From Sycobia sp. Sy_11 (Eukaryota > Arthropoda > Insecta > Hymenoptera > Epichrysomallidae), in the NCBI GenBank assembly GCA_018907035.1, contig JACCIC010000022.1, positions 4,645,001-4,709,000 on the forward strand: a stretch of DNA of 64,000 nucleotides, in the 5' to 3' direction. The notes under the pieces are model-generated. The model was not told the origin of the DNA. It saw nothing but the letters and a program-made list of their open reading frames with translations, and searched no databases. Positions 25,789 through 38,247 of the stretch are shown here, piece after piece; position 1 is the stretch's first letter; each line of letters starts with the position of its first letter. The position numbers were made by a program, and so were the translations under genes.

Positions 25789-26335
25789 TTAAAAACCATT
25801 CAATTTCCTATTTAAAAGTATTCACTCTCCACTGTAAATTAATATTATCCATTACAATATTTAGTCAGATGCATTTAATATGTCAAGATGGATATTAATA
25901 GTATATTAATTTGTACATTATATAACTAGAATATTAATTTGTTACATTTTTACAGGCTATCTTGACATATTAAAAAAATATTGAATTTTAACTTTTTCAA
26001 GCAGAGTGAAAATTTTTAAAATGGAAATTGAATGTCTTAGGAGATTATTATAATAATGAGTGGACTTTCCTCTTCTATAAATATAAAGTCAGTAAATTAC
26101 TCATTGTTATATTATGAACAATGATGGTTAAATAGTTTTCTGGCTATGACTATATTTTCTATATATATAGAACGAGATGTATTTACAATTAAATTCTTTT
26201 GCTACTAAAATTTGTATATAATTATTGTGAAATGTATATGTATATCTGTAAAAACTACTAGATGAACTTTAAATGAATGACAATTGTTTATATTGTAATA
26301 ACCGTATTCTATTTTCAAATTTTAAGGCGCAATGA

Positions 26336-26341
26336 AATAAA
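26336..26341 (+). terminator. FBXW5 polyadenylation signal
   Basis: AATAAA about 550 nt after the stop codon. It is followed about 20 nt on by a GT-containing stretch (attcagtgtac). It is the first good hexamer after the coding region, so it is the likely 3' end. Confidence 0.55.
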
Positions 26342-29300
26342 AATATACTTATTCAGTGTACAAATAAATGTTTTATTAAGAGAAATGTTTTTAAAGACAA
26401 ATACTGCAGTGAATCAGCATGGTGTAAAATATTGTGAAAAGTAATATAATCATTACAAGAATAAAATAAGAATTATAAGACTTTATAGATTAAAAATTCT
26501 TTAAACAGAAAGCAGTTATTGTTTATTTAATACATTGTTAATCCTCAGATGCTTGTGTATTCTTGAAATACAAAATATACTTACAGACTTATTTATATTA
26601 ATTAATTATGACGGACATTTATTTATATTAAATATAATTAAATTTAACATTATGAATTATATACAATTTAAACTTGACACAACGGAACTTTATGTGTAAA
26701 ATATGCATCCAGAAGCAGATTACCCTATATACTAACTACGTCATAGCATATAGATGTTATCTATATGGAAAGTAATGCAATTAAACATATGTAAAGCATA
26801 AGCGTTTTCCTTCATATCCTTTTTTATAAATTACGTGATGCAACCAGAATATTTTATGATAGGCTTAATTTTGAACACAAACATAGAATAAACATAAAAT
26901 GTCAGTATCAGAAAATTTTTTATTTTCTTGTATGCAAGAAAAAAATCTCTTGTAATGTTTATTCATTTGGTAGCTTTAGATTAACGGCTTTATATTTACT
27001 TTTTGTAAATATAAATTAGTTCTTTTTGTTATAAACATTCCAAATGTTTATAAAACTATATCGCCTCTTAAATACATATTAATTTTTTATTTTATACAAA
27101 TTGCTTCTTTATTCAGTTTTGTAATAATAAAAGCTTACATGATTCAGTTAAATATTAAAGTTTCTTGTATTTTTATTTTCTGTATTTCTGTTTTGTTTGA
27201 CTATGGATAGACTTTCTTTCTAAGTAATAGACACATTCAGAATTCTCAGGTCTAGATGGATATTTTAATACCAATAATGAATTCAATAAAAACTTTTAAT
27301 TATGAGATAATATGCAATATGGATCAAACTATATTAAAATACAAAATATAGAATTAGTATAAAAAATTTAGATGAAAAAACTTTTAATTGAAGGTGTTAA
27401 CAAATGTTTTTTTTATTGTATTTAATGTAAATATATCTATTTCATTGTCTATGTTTAATACTAACAAATGTTTTCCCTGAAAAATATATTTCAATTTTTA
27501 AAGGATGAATCTGAGGATCCTTTTAATTATTTAACATTACTTTGAATAAGTATGATAAATGGAAAATTATTAAATTGAGTTGAAATTTTTCAAAACATTT
27601 CAAAAGAAAAGTTTCAATAAAATCTTTGAACTATGTTTGTAAAAAGATATTTCGTGACTACTCCATTACCAAGTCAGTTTGTTGTATCCAGCCTTCTATA
27701 TATAACTTAATGTTTCTTGTTCTATTATCAATGTGAATGATCACTCTATAATATAGAGAGCGCAAAATAGAAGAAGTTTATGAATTTGTTTTTCTTTCAC
27801 ATAACTGAACAGCTTATTGTTAGTCAGTAAAAAAACACTTTTTATACAGATAATGGATAGAATCTTTTAATCTTTTCATCATAATTCAAAATAAAATAGT
27901 GGCTTTCTAATGTTTCATCAAATGTGTCTGGACTTTTTGGTCTATTTCACCAAACTTATAACTTTTGCAATTTTACACATAGAATTATGAACTAAGAAAA
28001 TTACGAAATATTATATGATTTTGTATTTGATCTTATGTACATAATATTTCTTTTACAACTGATTTTTGCAATAATACTACATTTATGAAGAAAAAATTGA
28101 AAAATTGATAAAGAAATGATCACAAAGACGTTAATACCAAAAAACTGTGTAATATCTAAAAGAAATTCTACATAACGTTAAGAAGAAAGTAGTTTTGAAT
28201 ATATATTACAAAAATTAATGTCAGTCAAATGAAAATTATATGAATAATTCGTTCAGTAAACTCAAAATTACATTTAAAGTTTTTAGTAATGGAAAGTAGT
28301 GGAAAGTTACAGATAAATAATTTAAAAATTGCATTGAGAATAACTTACAAATATTACAATGCTGGCATAATATTAAGTGGCGTTTCTATCGATTAAAACA
28401 TACCCTGTATCTTAAATGCTATTTGACGAATCCAATACCAAAAATAAATTGCAGTGTGACACTTATATATAGCAAGATAACGAGTAGTAAAGAGGAACGT
28501 TCTCAGCGTGCAAATTTTTAACAATAATACAGATTTTTAGCTTAGAGGAAACTTTCAGCATATGCGATATTTACCCCAATAAGATAAAGTTTAAACCTAA
28601 TTTTTTGTTTCATTTATCAAAGATCTTAAAATGGTATACCCTTAATAATATATTCTTAAATATTCACTGTTACAAAGTGTTTTATAAATTTTAATTTTAT
28701 TTATTAATGAAGAGTAAGGTGGTCAAACCAGGAGTGCATGAATGTAAATATAGCATGATCTATAGTAATATAAAAGACATAGCTGATAATTGGTAAATGG
28801 TAATCTATATGTCAATAAGATGTGACTGCCTGTTTCTATGTTATCGCTTATAAATTTTTTCAGTACTAGATATATTCATATATTCTTGTAAATAAGTCAA
28901 TATAAATATTTCTTATTAAAAGTTTAATTTTCATTCTAGAATCTAATAAAAGTGTTACGTTAAACACCTATAAAATTCAAAAACATAACATATTTATATG
29001 ATTGAAAATTATTGTTAAAACACTCTATTTAAATTTTTCAATATTTTTAGGTGTTTCAATCTAACAGATCTTAACAACTAAGATATTTTTATAATCATAT
29101 TATTATATTTAATATTTTTTGTTTTTTTATTATTATTGTATATAAATATTAGATTGATTATAGATATTTAAAAATCAATACCAAGATATTTGAAAATGTC
29201 AATTTACTGTTTCAGTAAATTTAATGATTCTGCAAAACTTTATTTCATGTTGAAATAAATTTTATTCACGGGAATAAAATGGATTATAAAGTTGTAAGTT

Positions 29301-29606
29301 GATGAAGATTTATTGATTAAAAAATCCAAAATAGTCCTGTCAATAAATACGAATAATATACGAAATCACAGTTAAATACTTCTTGCTCAACTTATATAAG
29401 ATAACAATATTTACGTTGCGGCAGCTAGGGTGTATTCATAATAAGCTTACTTATATATAATTAAAATTCTAGGCAGAACCCTCCGTGACAATTGGCTCTG
29501 AAAAGAAATTAATATTTATTAGTTCTTTAATATTTTCCATAATTAAACCGTTCGTTTTTGAAGAAGCTTAAGTCCATTTATCAATTTTTATTTGTATGTA
29601 GTAATA

Positions 29607-29666
<60 letters not shown>

Positions 29667-32666
29667 CATATAGTTATCTTTAATATGTGCCTAAGAACAT
29701 AATTATTCCGACTATATGTGAAAAAAATCGTTTATTATTGTCACTTTGTAGTAAATTCAAGATAATATTAAATAAAAACAATTTGCACAATTTTAGTAAG
29801 GCTTATCAGCTCGCTCTCAATTTATTGTAATTTCAATTTTACACAATAGATTCTTATGAAAATGTAAGAAATTCAATTGCGCCTCTATGAAATCTTATTA
29901 GATTCTGATTAGATTATACCAGATTATACCAGAGATTATACATCTGCTTCCTCTTCTAATTGTGCACCTAAGAATCTGGATTAAATTGAAATGGAAATCA
30001 CTTATAAACGGACTCCGGAACCGTACCGAAATTTTGTACAGGAATTTTATTAAATATTGTCTTTATGTTAAGCAAAGTTATACAATAATGTATTACTGTG
30101 TTCATATATATATCAAGGTAGTGCGGTACACTGACATTGTATATATATGCACTTAAGAAATTAATACTTTTAAAAATTTTAAGTTAAATATAAATTATTC
30201 TTTTCAAAATAAACGGTTTAATTATAATATATGAATATCTTAATGACTATATATATTTATATAAATCTTATATTTAAATCTATTCAATTATTATAATAAA
30301 AAGTAATTAATGAAATGTTTAAAAATTAAGGTAGTATCAAATAATAACTTAATTTAAAAAATAATTTTATTTGAAAATATTTATGTATAATATATTCAAT
30401 TTGTATGGCATGCCTTAAGAGGTTTTATGCAAATTTTCAATGCTTTCAAAATTTCTTGAATTTTACAGAAAATATAAAAAATGCTGAGGTATACACAACG
30501 TATGCAAATAAATTGGGTGCCTTATATAGCTTTACAGAAGCCAGTGGAAACTGGCAGGAACACTATTAAAGCTAAGCTAAGAAATAATTTTATTGGCCTT
30601 AGGGTTTTTTTCTATAAACTAATACAATTATAATGACAATCAAACTGCCTTTATTTACAATCACTCTGGTATAAAATCTGAAATATAAAAATCAAAATAA
30701 ATTTATTAGTGTATAAAGCAGTCTGATGGTTCGTTCGACAAAACTTTTTGCATCATTTTGATGTAGGGTCAATTACATTAATCTTTACTAAGAAATTCAA
30801 TTTGCATTTTTAGATTTCAAATTTTACGAAGGTTATTAAACACAAAAACAGTCTGTCTGTTATTGTAATTATATTATTTTTTGCTAAGAAGTCTGTAAGA
30901 TCAATAAAAATATTTATTAGTAATTAATTTTATTATTATAGAATAATTAATTTTTACTTCTGTTTAAATTTAACACGGCATCTTACATCGGAAAAGCCGT
31001 TGCAAGACCAAAAAACCAAACGTTTTTGTTATTAACTTTGCAAAATTTTTTTCAGACAATAAAAAATTGATAAGTGTTTTTACTGCTTATAAACATTACA
31101 AATAAGTATATTACTATTTCGTTCTAAACAGTTAAGATAATCAAGTATAAAGTGGAAGAATATGTTTTAAAGTCGATGCTTTTTGTCACATTGTATGGGT
31201 AAAATGATAGAATAGATGCGGTCATATAAAAATAAACGTTGCGCTTAACGGCAAAGCTTATATACTAAATGTTCGCTTAGATTTTTTAAAAAACTAACAT
31301 AATAACGAAGTCATCATTATATAAAAATTTTTTTGTTTTTAAATATACATTTGTAAATGTGTATATTTACAAATCTATTAACGAGCTTAATTTCCATCCC
31401 TGAAAAAGAACAGAAAGTGCTGTTTTATAAAATGCCTTCAAAAAAAATATTTCTTTTTATTTATATAAATAATGATAAATTACAATAGTTCGTTCTAAAA
31501 AAAATGTAATAAATAAGAGGCAATTTAAGGCATTTGACACAATTCGATATAGTTTGGCATACTTTTGTATATTTTTGTCCAACCCAATAGGTTTTAGCAC
31601 AATTTGGCACAAACCAAAATTCAACAGATTAGCACAACTTGGCACAAATTAAAATTCTATTTTAAAAATATTGGTCCTGTTTCTTCTTCAAATTTTGATA
31701 CAATGAATATACTGCTTAGTAAAAAATTTTTACAAATTAAATTTAATATTTATTATATTATAAACATTTAATATGTATTATATAATGAACATGTTAGAAC
31801 ATTTGAACAATAACATTATAAATCGACGCTTCCAACGAAGATTAGCATCATTCGCAAACTATAGATGCAACGAAAAGTAACATATTTTACGATTAGCGGC
31901 GAAAGGTAGTATATTTCAATTTCTTTAGTTTTTAACGCAAAATTACGAATCGTGCTTGTTTTCTGCGCAATTGAATGATCAGTTCTTATGCACAACATCT
32001 AGTATAAATGTAAAATTATAAAATATAAAGAAAATATAAAACAGGAATGAATGTAGATATAATGAGTAAAAACGGAAAATGTATCTCGAAAAAATAGTAC
32101 GTTAAGCAAAACCTTATACATTTATAAATATTATTGAAAGCTGGTTCATTTCTGATTGTGGAGCCAAGTCAAATAACAAATAAGTAAACAATAATTTACC
32201 AGTTTATTAAAGACGTTGTTATATATAATTCATTATATAACTTATTATATACATATTATTTTAAATGTATTAAATATATTATTGTGCATTAGTAAATCGT
32301 TTACATTTTTAAAATAATATTTTGCAAACTAATAAAAATATCAAAATAACACAGATGACAAAGTGTTAACAGAATTATTACGAAGTCTAAAAAATGGTGT
32401 CTATTTAAGTTTAATAGATTGTAATTCAAATTATTAAAAAATCAAGTTGACATGTTCAACGGTTTAGTCAAAAAGCATTTTTTAAAGGTTAATATTGCTC
32501 CTAGATCGTTTTTCGTCATTGTTAAGTATTAAGAACTTAGAATTATCCTCTTAATTTTATACATAGTTGATAAAAAAATACATGTTTCTTTTTTTTGTGT
32601 ACAATGATATATTAAATTACTAAATATTTTTATTTGTTTTATATATAACAAATAAATATGTATCTT

Positions 32667-32668
<2 letters not shown>
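26342..32668. other. 6.3-kb AT-rich region, no supported gene
   Basis: Very AT-rich, with no open frame above about 65 codons that resembles a gene. It holds a (TA)n tract at 29610-29663 and a short imperfect direct repeat around 31593 and 31629 (TTAGCACAA[T/C]TTGGCACAAA). It separates the 3' end of FBXW5 from the 3' end of PPP1R11, so two transcription units converge on it. Confidence 0.5.
29610..29663. repeat. (TA)n microsatellite
   Basis: About 26 uninterrupted TA units. Confidence 0.95.

Positions 32669-32718
<50 letters not shown>
32669..32718. repeat. (TA)n microsatellite
   Basis: About 24 TA units, about 20 bp left of the palindromic element at 32741. Confidence 0.95.
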
Positions 32719-32725
<7 letters not shown>

Positions 32726-32740
32726 AACATAAATATATAA

Positions 32741-33269
32741 CAGTCTCTATCTTTATACAATAATAAATACTATACGAATATAATGACAGTCAGACAGTAC
32801 CAGATTGTACTTGTTTATCACCCTGTATAATTTAAATATAATTACTACTAAAAACATTAAATAAAATAAAATTGAATTAAAAATTACAAATAAAATTAAA
32901 ATAATCAATACTATGTTAGAAAAAAACAATTTGACTGCCCGCACTACCTTAAATTTAAATTGATCTTTAATCTTTAAATTTTGAACCGTTTTGATTCATC
33001 TTCAAAGATTATAGTTTAGTCTTTGAAGATGAACCGAAGTGATTCAAATTGTCGGACAAAGGTAAATTTAAATTTAGATGGTGGGAGCAGTCAGATTATC
33101 CTTTATTAACAAAGTATATTGAATATTTTATTTTTAATTTAATTTAATTTTTATTTTTTATTTTAATACTAATTTCTATTACAGATTGTAAGAGGGTAAT
33201 TATAAACAAGGATGGTCTGACTGACATTATATTAGTATAGCATATTGTTATATAAGGACTATAAGACTG
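32741..33269. repeat. 529-bp near-perfect-length palindrome (foldback element)
   Basis: Two arms of about 250-260 bp are imperfect reverse complements of each other. Outer ends are CAGTCT at 32741 and AGACTG ending at 33269. Matching landmarks inward are TATAATGACAGTCAGAC versus GTCTGACTGACATTATA and CCTTAAATTTAAATT versus GGTAAATTTAAATTT. The core is the perfect 14-bp stem TTCATCTTCAAAGA (32995-33008) / TCTTTGAAGATGAA (33020-33033) around an 11-nt loop. No clear target duplication. No protein frame. It fits a MITE or foldback element; a transcript across it would form a long hairpin. Confidence 0.8.
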
Positions 33270-33677
33270 ATAAAAATATTTATTAATTTAGTTAACAATA
33301 GTTGACACAAGTATAATTTATAATTTAACAATAACATATTTTAATAAATATAGTATCATAAAAATCAGCAAGATACATGTCAAACCATCCCTCATTAAGT
33401 ATTTTCCATGTTAGGCATAAGATATTAAATTACCATGCTATTTATTATAACTACTGCTCTATTATTGGTTGAAAAAAATTAGATTACGTATTTCATTTGA
33501 AAATGTTACTCGTAAATTAATTAGAATCTGTTTATTCTTTTTAATTTTAAAGACAAGCATTAAAATTTTTAGAAAAACTTTTATAATTTAAAGAAAAATT
33601 GATACTAATCTTAATAAGATCATTTGATGAATTAGAAGTTAATTTAAAATTGGACCAATTGAATTAAATAGGGTTTT

Positions 33678-36600
33678 TTAGGTATGAAAATAAATTACTT
33701 TACCTGGATGAGATGAAATTGCATCTCCAGGTGGTTCATCCTTATTTGTTGGCAAAGCTTTTTTGTGAGCATCTTTACATCCATGACAATGTTCACATTC
33801 ATCATTACTATCTTCTGAACTACTTTCATCAAAGTTTTTAGGTTTTTCATAAATACAACAGCCTAAATAAATGCATTTAGTTAGTATATTTTTAATTTAA
33901 AAAATTTTATAAATATACAAAATGATAACTGTACATTTTGATTTCTTTTTATTCATATTTTCATTATCTACTGTTCCTTGTGTCCATTGTACTTTTTTAT
34001 CAGATCTTGGTTTTCGAAGGCGCAATCTGACTGTGGGAATATCCTGTAATATAATAAATAAAGATTTTAAATTCTTTTAAAAATGTATAATTGAGTTATT
34101 AGTTGGCATGTTTAAATTATTTTTCTTTCATATTTTTAAACTAGTCAAATTAAAATTTAACTTAGTTGCAGTATTTATTATTTTAATTTTTGTAAAGGAG
34201 GATTTTTGTTTATTAAAAAAATTAACAAATAAATACAAATAAAGATGCATATATGTATTTAAAATATATTTATTTATTAATTAATACATTCTATAATTTT
34301 TTTTATTACAAAACATTTGTAAACATAAAATATATTATTGTATAACTTTATCTATTTTTAATCTTTTGATTGTTTCATCAGAATAATTTATAACATCTTT
34401 CAAAACTTCCATTGTATGTTGACCTAGTGTGGGTGGAGGCAAGCGTACTGTGTTTTCAGCATATGAATATTTTACAGGTGGGCCTATAAGTTTCATTTTT
34501 CCTACTACAGGATGCTCTACTTCTTTTACCAACTTGAGATATTGAACATGAGGATCTTGAAATACCTAGCAATTCCATTTTATTAGAAAAAATGTAATGC
34601 TTATGTAAAGTTGCAAAAGTAAGATTTGTTAGGCAATAAACAAGTTAATAGACATTCTTTATATAACTTTTGAGTATATTTATATATAAATATATAAATA
34701 TCATTTTATATTTGATCTCATATGAACAGTATTTTAAATTATTAGATATTAAATTATTTAAAGATCCTGAAATCAGATAGTAATAAATAAACAAAATATA
34801 ATATTATATTATAATAAAATATGAATATTTCTAATAAAATCGTTAATTTTACCTTCTTCGATTAAGTTGGTGCAAGGAAAAAAAACTTTTATGTTATATA
34901 ATCATACAACTTAAACAATAAAATTTTTTGCTCATCTTAGATATCATATTAAACACATTTTTTGTGCAATCATGCAAATATTATCATGATATTAAGTTCA
35001 TTTGTTAAACCATCCCATTCTACATTTTATTTTTAATCATTAGTTTAAAACTAAAAAGAATTTAATGGTTGTCTTAATTGATTATTATTTTAAAATATTT
35101 AAAATTTTGAATTCTAAATGATTGATTGATTGAAAAAATTAATTTTTTCAAATTTCAGATGAATTTAAATTTATGATAAAGCTAACGAAAAACATTTCTT
35201 AGTATGTAGTCCTTTATAAAGTTAACATAACTAACAATTTCAATGAGATAAATAATTTAAGTTAATTATATGTTTTCAGTATATAAAAAATGGTTAATTC
35301 CTTGTCTATTACTAAATCTTGAAAGCTTCTGCTACTCATATATTTTTAATTTTACTAGTTATTACTTGTTGTATGGTATTAACTTGTCCGTAAGGAAAAG
35401 ATGAACCTTCAAAAATTTGATTCCACTCTTCATTAGTTTTTTCTTGAAACTTCTGTCGCAATATTTTTAGCAGATCATCTCTATTTTTTACTCGGTTGAT
35501 ATTAGTTTTAAATTTTTCATTAGATTCTAGTTGAGATAAATTCAATTTTTTTAAAAGATCGCAAAATTGTAAATCACTTCCAGCCCCTACAGTCATGTAG
35601 CCATCTTTTGTAAGAAAAGCTTCGTAAGGAACAATACTTTCATGAGCAGAACCCCATTTAGTTGCTTCTTTACCAGCATTAATATAGTTAGAACCAACAT
35701 TTATTAAATTAGCAATTTGAGTAGAAAAAAGATTACATTGAATCCATTGCCCTTTATTTGTTTTCATTCGTTGAAAAAGTGCTGCTAAAATAGCACCATG
35801 AGCATACAGACCAGTTGCAATATCAGTAAGTGCAACACCTGGTTTGCATGGAGGTCCATTTTGTAGTCCTGTTAATGAGATAGAAAATATATTGTTTTTA
35901 TTGAAAATAAATTTAAGATTATATGAATTACATACTCGTGCCCTATATACATTAATGTTTTATTTATAAATATAATAAATATATATCACATATTCAAAGA
36001 CTGTATTTCTATTAACTTATATAATTAATATAAATATAACTTACCTGTTATATGCATAAGACCACCTAAAGAGGCTGCAATTACATCATACCCTGGTCTT
36101 TTGGCATATGGTCCTTTTGATCCATAACCAGTTAATGAACAATATATTAAATGAGGTGCAATATCTTTCAGATGTTCATAGCCTAAGCCTAGTTCTGATA
36201 GTTTCCCAGGTATATAATTTTCTACTAAAATGTCACACTCTTTAGTTAAATCATAAATAATATTCTTACCCTTTTTTAGATTAATACAAACACTTTTTTT
36301 ATTGCGATTTACACTTGAAAAGTATGTTGTTTCTTTAGTATCATTAAAAAAAGGTGGTCCCCATTTACGAGCTTCATCCCCAACACCAGGCTGTTCAATT
36401 TTTAAAATTTCAGCTCCTAAATCCCCAAGAATCATTGTACAACAAGGTCCAGCAACAATGCGAGTTAGATCCAGTATTCTAATACCACTTAACGGAGATC
36501 TCTCATCTATATTCATTGAATAAAACCTTGCTGAAGTAGCATATGTTTTTCTGTACATGAACATCGATAGCCAGCATTTGTAAGCAATTCTTAATTTTGC

Positions 36601-36910
36601 CATTATTAAGAACATGAAATTCCTATCTGCTTTTAAACTCTTATATCTAAACTGCTTAATAATGACTTCAAAAGATCAATTCACTTAAAAACATAGTTAT
36701 TAAACATTTAATTTATAGTATCACAATTACAACGACCAGGATAATATTGAAACGAAAAAATTGTCTTATCTGATTATGAACATAATCTCCGAAACAAGTG
36801 TCTGTTAATCAATTTATAATACAATGTCATATTGTGTAAATAAAACTTCGTACCTGCGTTCCTCCATCTACAACAGTTTCTGTTTGCGAGGATGTCGACT
36901 GCCCAGACAT
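33678..36910 (-). CDS. PPP1R11: E3 ubiquitin ligase / PP1 inhibitor-3 (PPP1R11)
   Basis: Small PPP1R11 (inhibitor-3) gene; the family inhibits protein phosphatase 1 and acts as a RING-like E3 ligase. Exons on the minus strand: 36910-36854 (19 codons, ends ...VVDGGTQ), 34043-33935, and from 33862. Exon 2 gives [20 protein letters not shown], with KVQW as the RVxF-type PP1-docking motif, then [14 protein letters not shown]. The exon 2/3 junction rebuilds the invariant KCCCIYEKP. Exon 3 carries acidic/serine residues and the CEHCHGCKD cysteine-histidine cluster. If exon 3 is last, the frame ends at TAA 33680-33678, giving 116 residues (human about 126). A GTAAAG donor at 33703 could instead lead to another small exon, so the C-terminus is uncertain. 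An in-frame ATG four codons upstream (36922) is an alternative start. Intron 1 (about 2.8 kb) contains the whole SUGCT gene. Confidence 0.88.
34302..34307 (-). terminator. SUGCT polyadenylation signal
   Basis: AATAAA on the minus strand (TTTATT on plus), about 28 nt after the SUGCT stop codon. Confidence 0.6.
34335..36615 (-). CDS. SUGCT: succinate--hydroxymethylglutarate CoA-transferase
   Basis: Complete class III (CaiB/BaiF) CoA-transferase matching SUGCT, the mitochondrial enzyme that moves CoA from succinyl-CoA or 3-hydroxy-3-methylglutaryl-CoA to dicarboxylates such as glutarate (lysine/tryptophan breakdown). Exons on minus: 36615-36045, 35868-35366, 34565-34335 (1305 nt, 434 residues; human about 440), all GT-AG and in phase. 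The N-terminus is basic with few acids ([20 protein letters not shown]), fitting a mitochondrial presequence. ATGs at 36615 and 36603 are both possible starts. Landmarks: [60 protein letters not shown], the VENYIPGKL block, [10 protein letters not shown] and the [14 protein letters not shown] motif with the conserved catalytic-type aspartate. C-terminal GQHTMEVL is also typical. The gene lies wholly within PPP1R11 intron 1 on the same strand. Its promoter should lie in the 240 bp between 36615 and the PPP1R11 exon 1 donor. Confidence 0.95.
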
Positions 36911-36922
36911 TGGCCTGTCCAT

Positions 36923-37957
36923 ATATTATAATATTCTACTTATATAAAGTATAATATAATATACAATTTGTAGGATTTAACTTCGTTTAATTTTGTAATG
37001 CACAGTTATAAGAAACAAAAGGTATGTATATACAAAAGCAATTGAATCATTGGTCCATTGTAGATTGTACGTTACACTGTTCAACTTGCTATAGTCTTTA
37101 TATTATAGCAGACCATAAATTTCATTCGTGTATTGACATCATAACATAATGCCCATGATAATCATAAGAGTAACATAACCATGATCAGAACCAGATTAGA
37201 ATTGATCATAAAATGCTTATTGTATTTTAGAGCAGAGTATTATAACATCAAGAGGTAGCGTCTAGAACATTTTTATGTGATGATTTAGTGGTGATGCATT
37301 TATTGAATATAATAACTAATCTCAGTAATAACAAACATAAAAATCATAATGTTGCAATGAATCATCAGAAATATGTCGTTACAAAAATGTTTTAAAAAAA
37401 AATTTTAAGAACGTCGATGTATCATGGGATATATATCCAGTAGGCAAAACTTGTAGAATATATAAAACTAAAACAACATTTTCTTATTTGCAGAGTTGAG
37501 ATTTCATTGTCTAACAAGCAGTGGCGGATTCAGTAGTGGTCCCGGGGGGGGGGGGGTTGGATGTCAAATACAAATTAAAAAAAATGATTCTAATACTTTT
37601 AGTCCATTTCTAGTGTGCCTGAATAAATTATTTATAATTTTATAAATTTTATTGTTCATAAAACATATAATCAAAAGTATTATAGCTCTATCGTGATTCT
37701 TGACATGTGGTCACGTGTGTTTTTTTCTTCTCAATTAAAAAAGTAGAAGTAATCAAGTAATATCAATTTCAATCGAAATAAATGCTCTTCTTTAGACCGG
37801 TAAACTTAGATCAAGAATGTTTCTATTCCTACAGAACTGAGTTCCTATGTACGGACTTTTCTGTTGGACGAAAGATCTGCAGTTGTTAAGCTACAGGTAA
37901 TTCCACGGGGATCACTATTATAGTGAAAAGAAAATAGTACCTACATTTCTTACATAG
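36923..37957. other. PPP1R11 upstream region and AT-rich spacer
   Basis: The first 100-200 bp should hold the PPP1R11 promoter. At 37519 a CAGTGGCGGATTCAG phrase followed by a run of 13 G (37544-37556) resembles one end of a hAT-type element, but no partner end was found. No gene recognised. Confidence 0.4.
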
Positions 37958-38230
37958 TATGGAAAGACTTTATTTACGAAATGAAAGGTTTGCGGCCCGA
38001 GAATTGTAACGAGGTTCATAAAAAAGCCTTTTCGTAGTAGGTAAGGACTATATTTTTCCTCATGAGAATTGGAATCAAGCGGCGAATTTGTAGGTTATAA
38101 AAATATAATTATATATATTAGGAAAAAATAGTCGCTATCTAGTACGAAAAGGCTTCTGTATGAAACTCGTTACAATCCTCGGCTTCACTCAGATCGTAAG
38201 TTTCTCGTTTAATAAATAAAGCCTTTCCGA
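37958..38230. repeat. 273-bp palindrome (foldback/MITE-like)
   Basis: Arms of about 105 bp are imperfect reverse complements: left 37958-38060 (with ATTGTAACGAGGTTCAT and AAGCCTTTTCGTA, ending ATTTTTCCT) and right about 38120-38230 (AGGAAAAAATAG ... TACGAAAAGGCTT ... ATGAAACTCGTTACAAT). The spacer is about 60 bp. It ends about 18 bp before the BEL LTR at 38248. No open frame. Confidence 0.75.
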
Positions 38231-38247
38231 ATCCGGTAAAAAATGTA

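Noticed and set aside
31560..31650. Repeated phrase AGCACAA[T/C]TTGGCACAAA
   Set aside because: Only two copies, imperfect context, no wider structure; not CRISPR-like or satellite-like.
37519..37556. hAT-like terminus (CAGTGGCGGATTCAG) with a run of 13 G
   Set aside because: Only one end seen and no target duplication found; too weak to annotate as an element.
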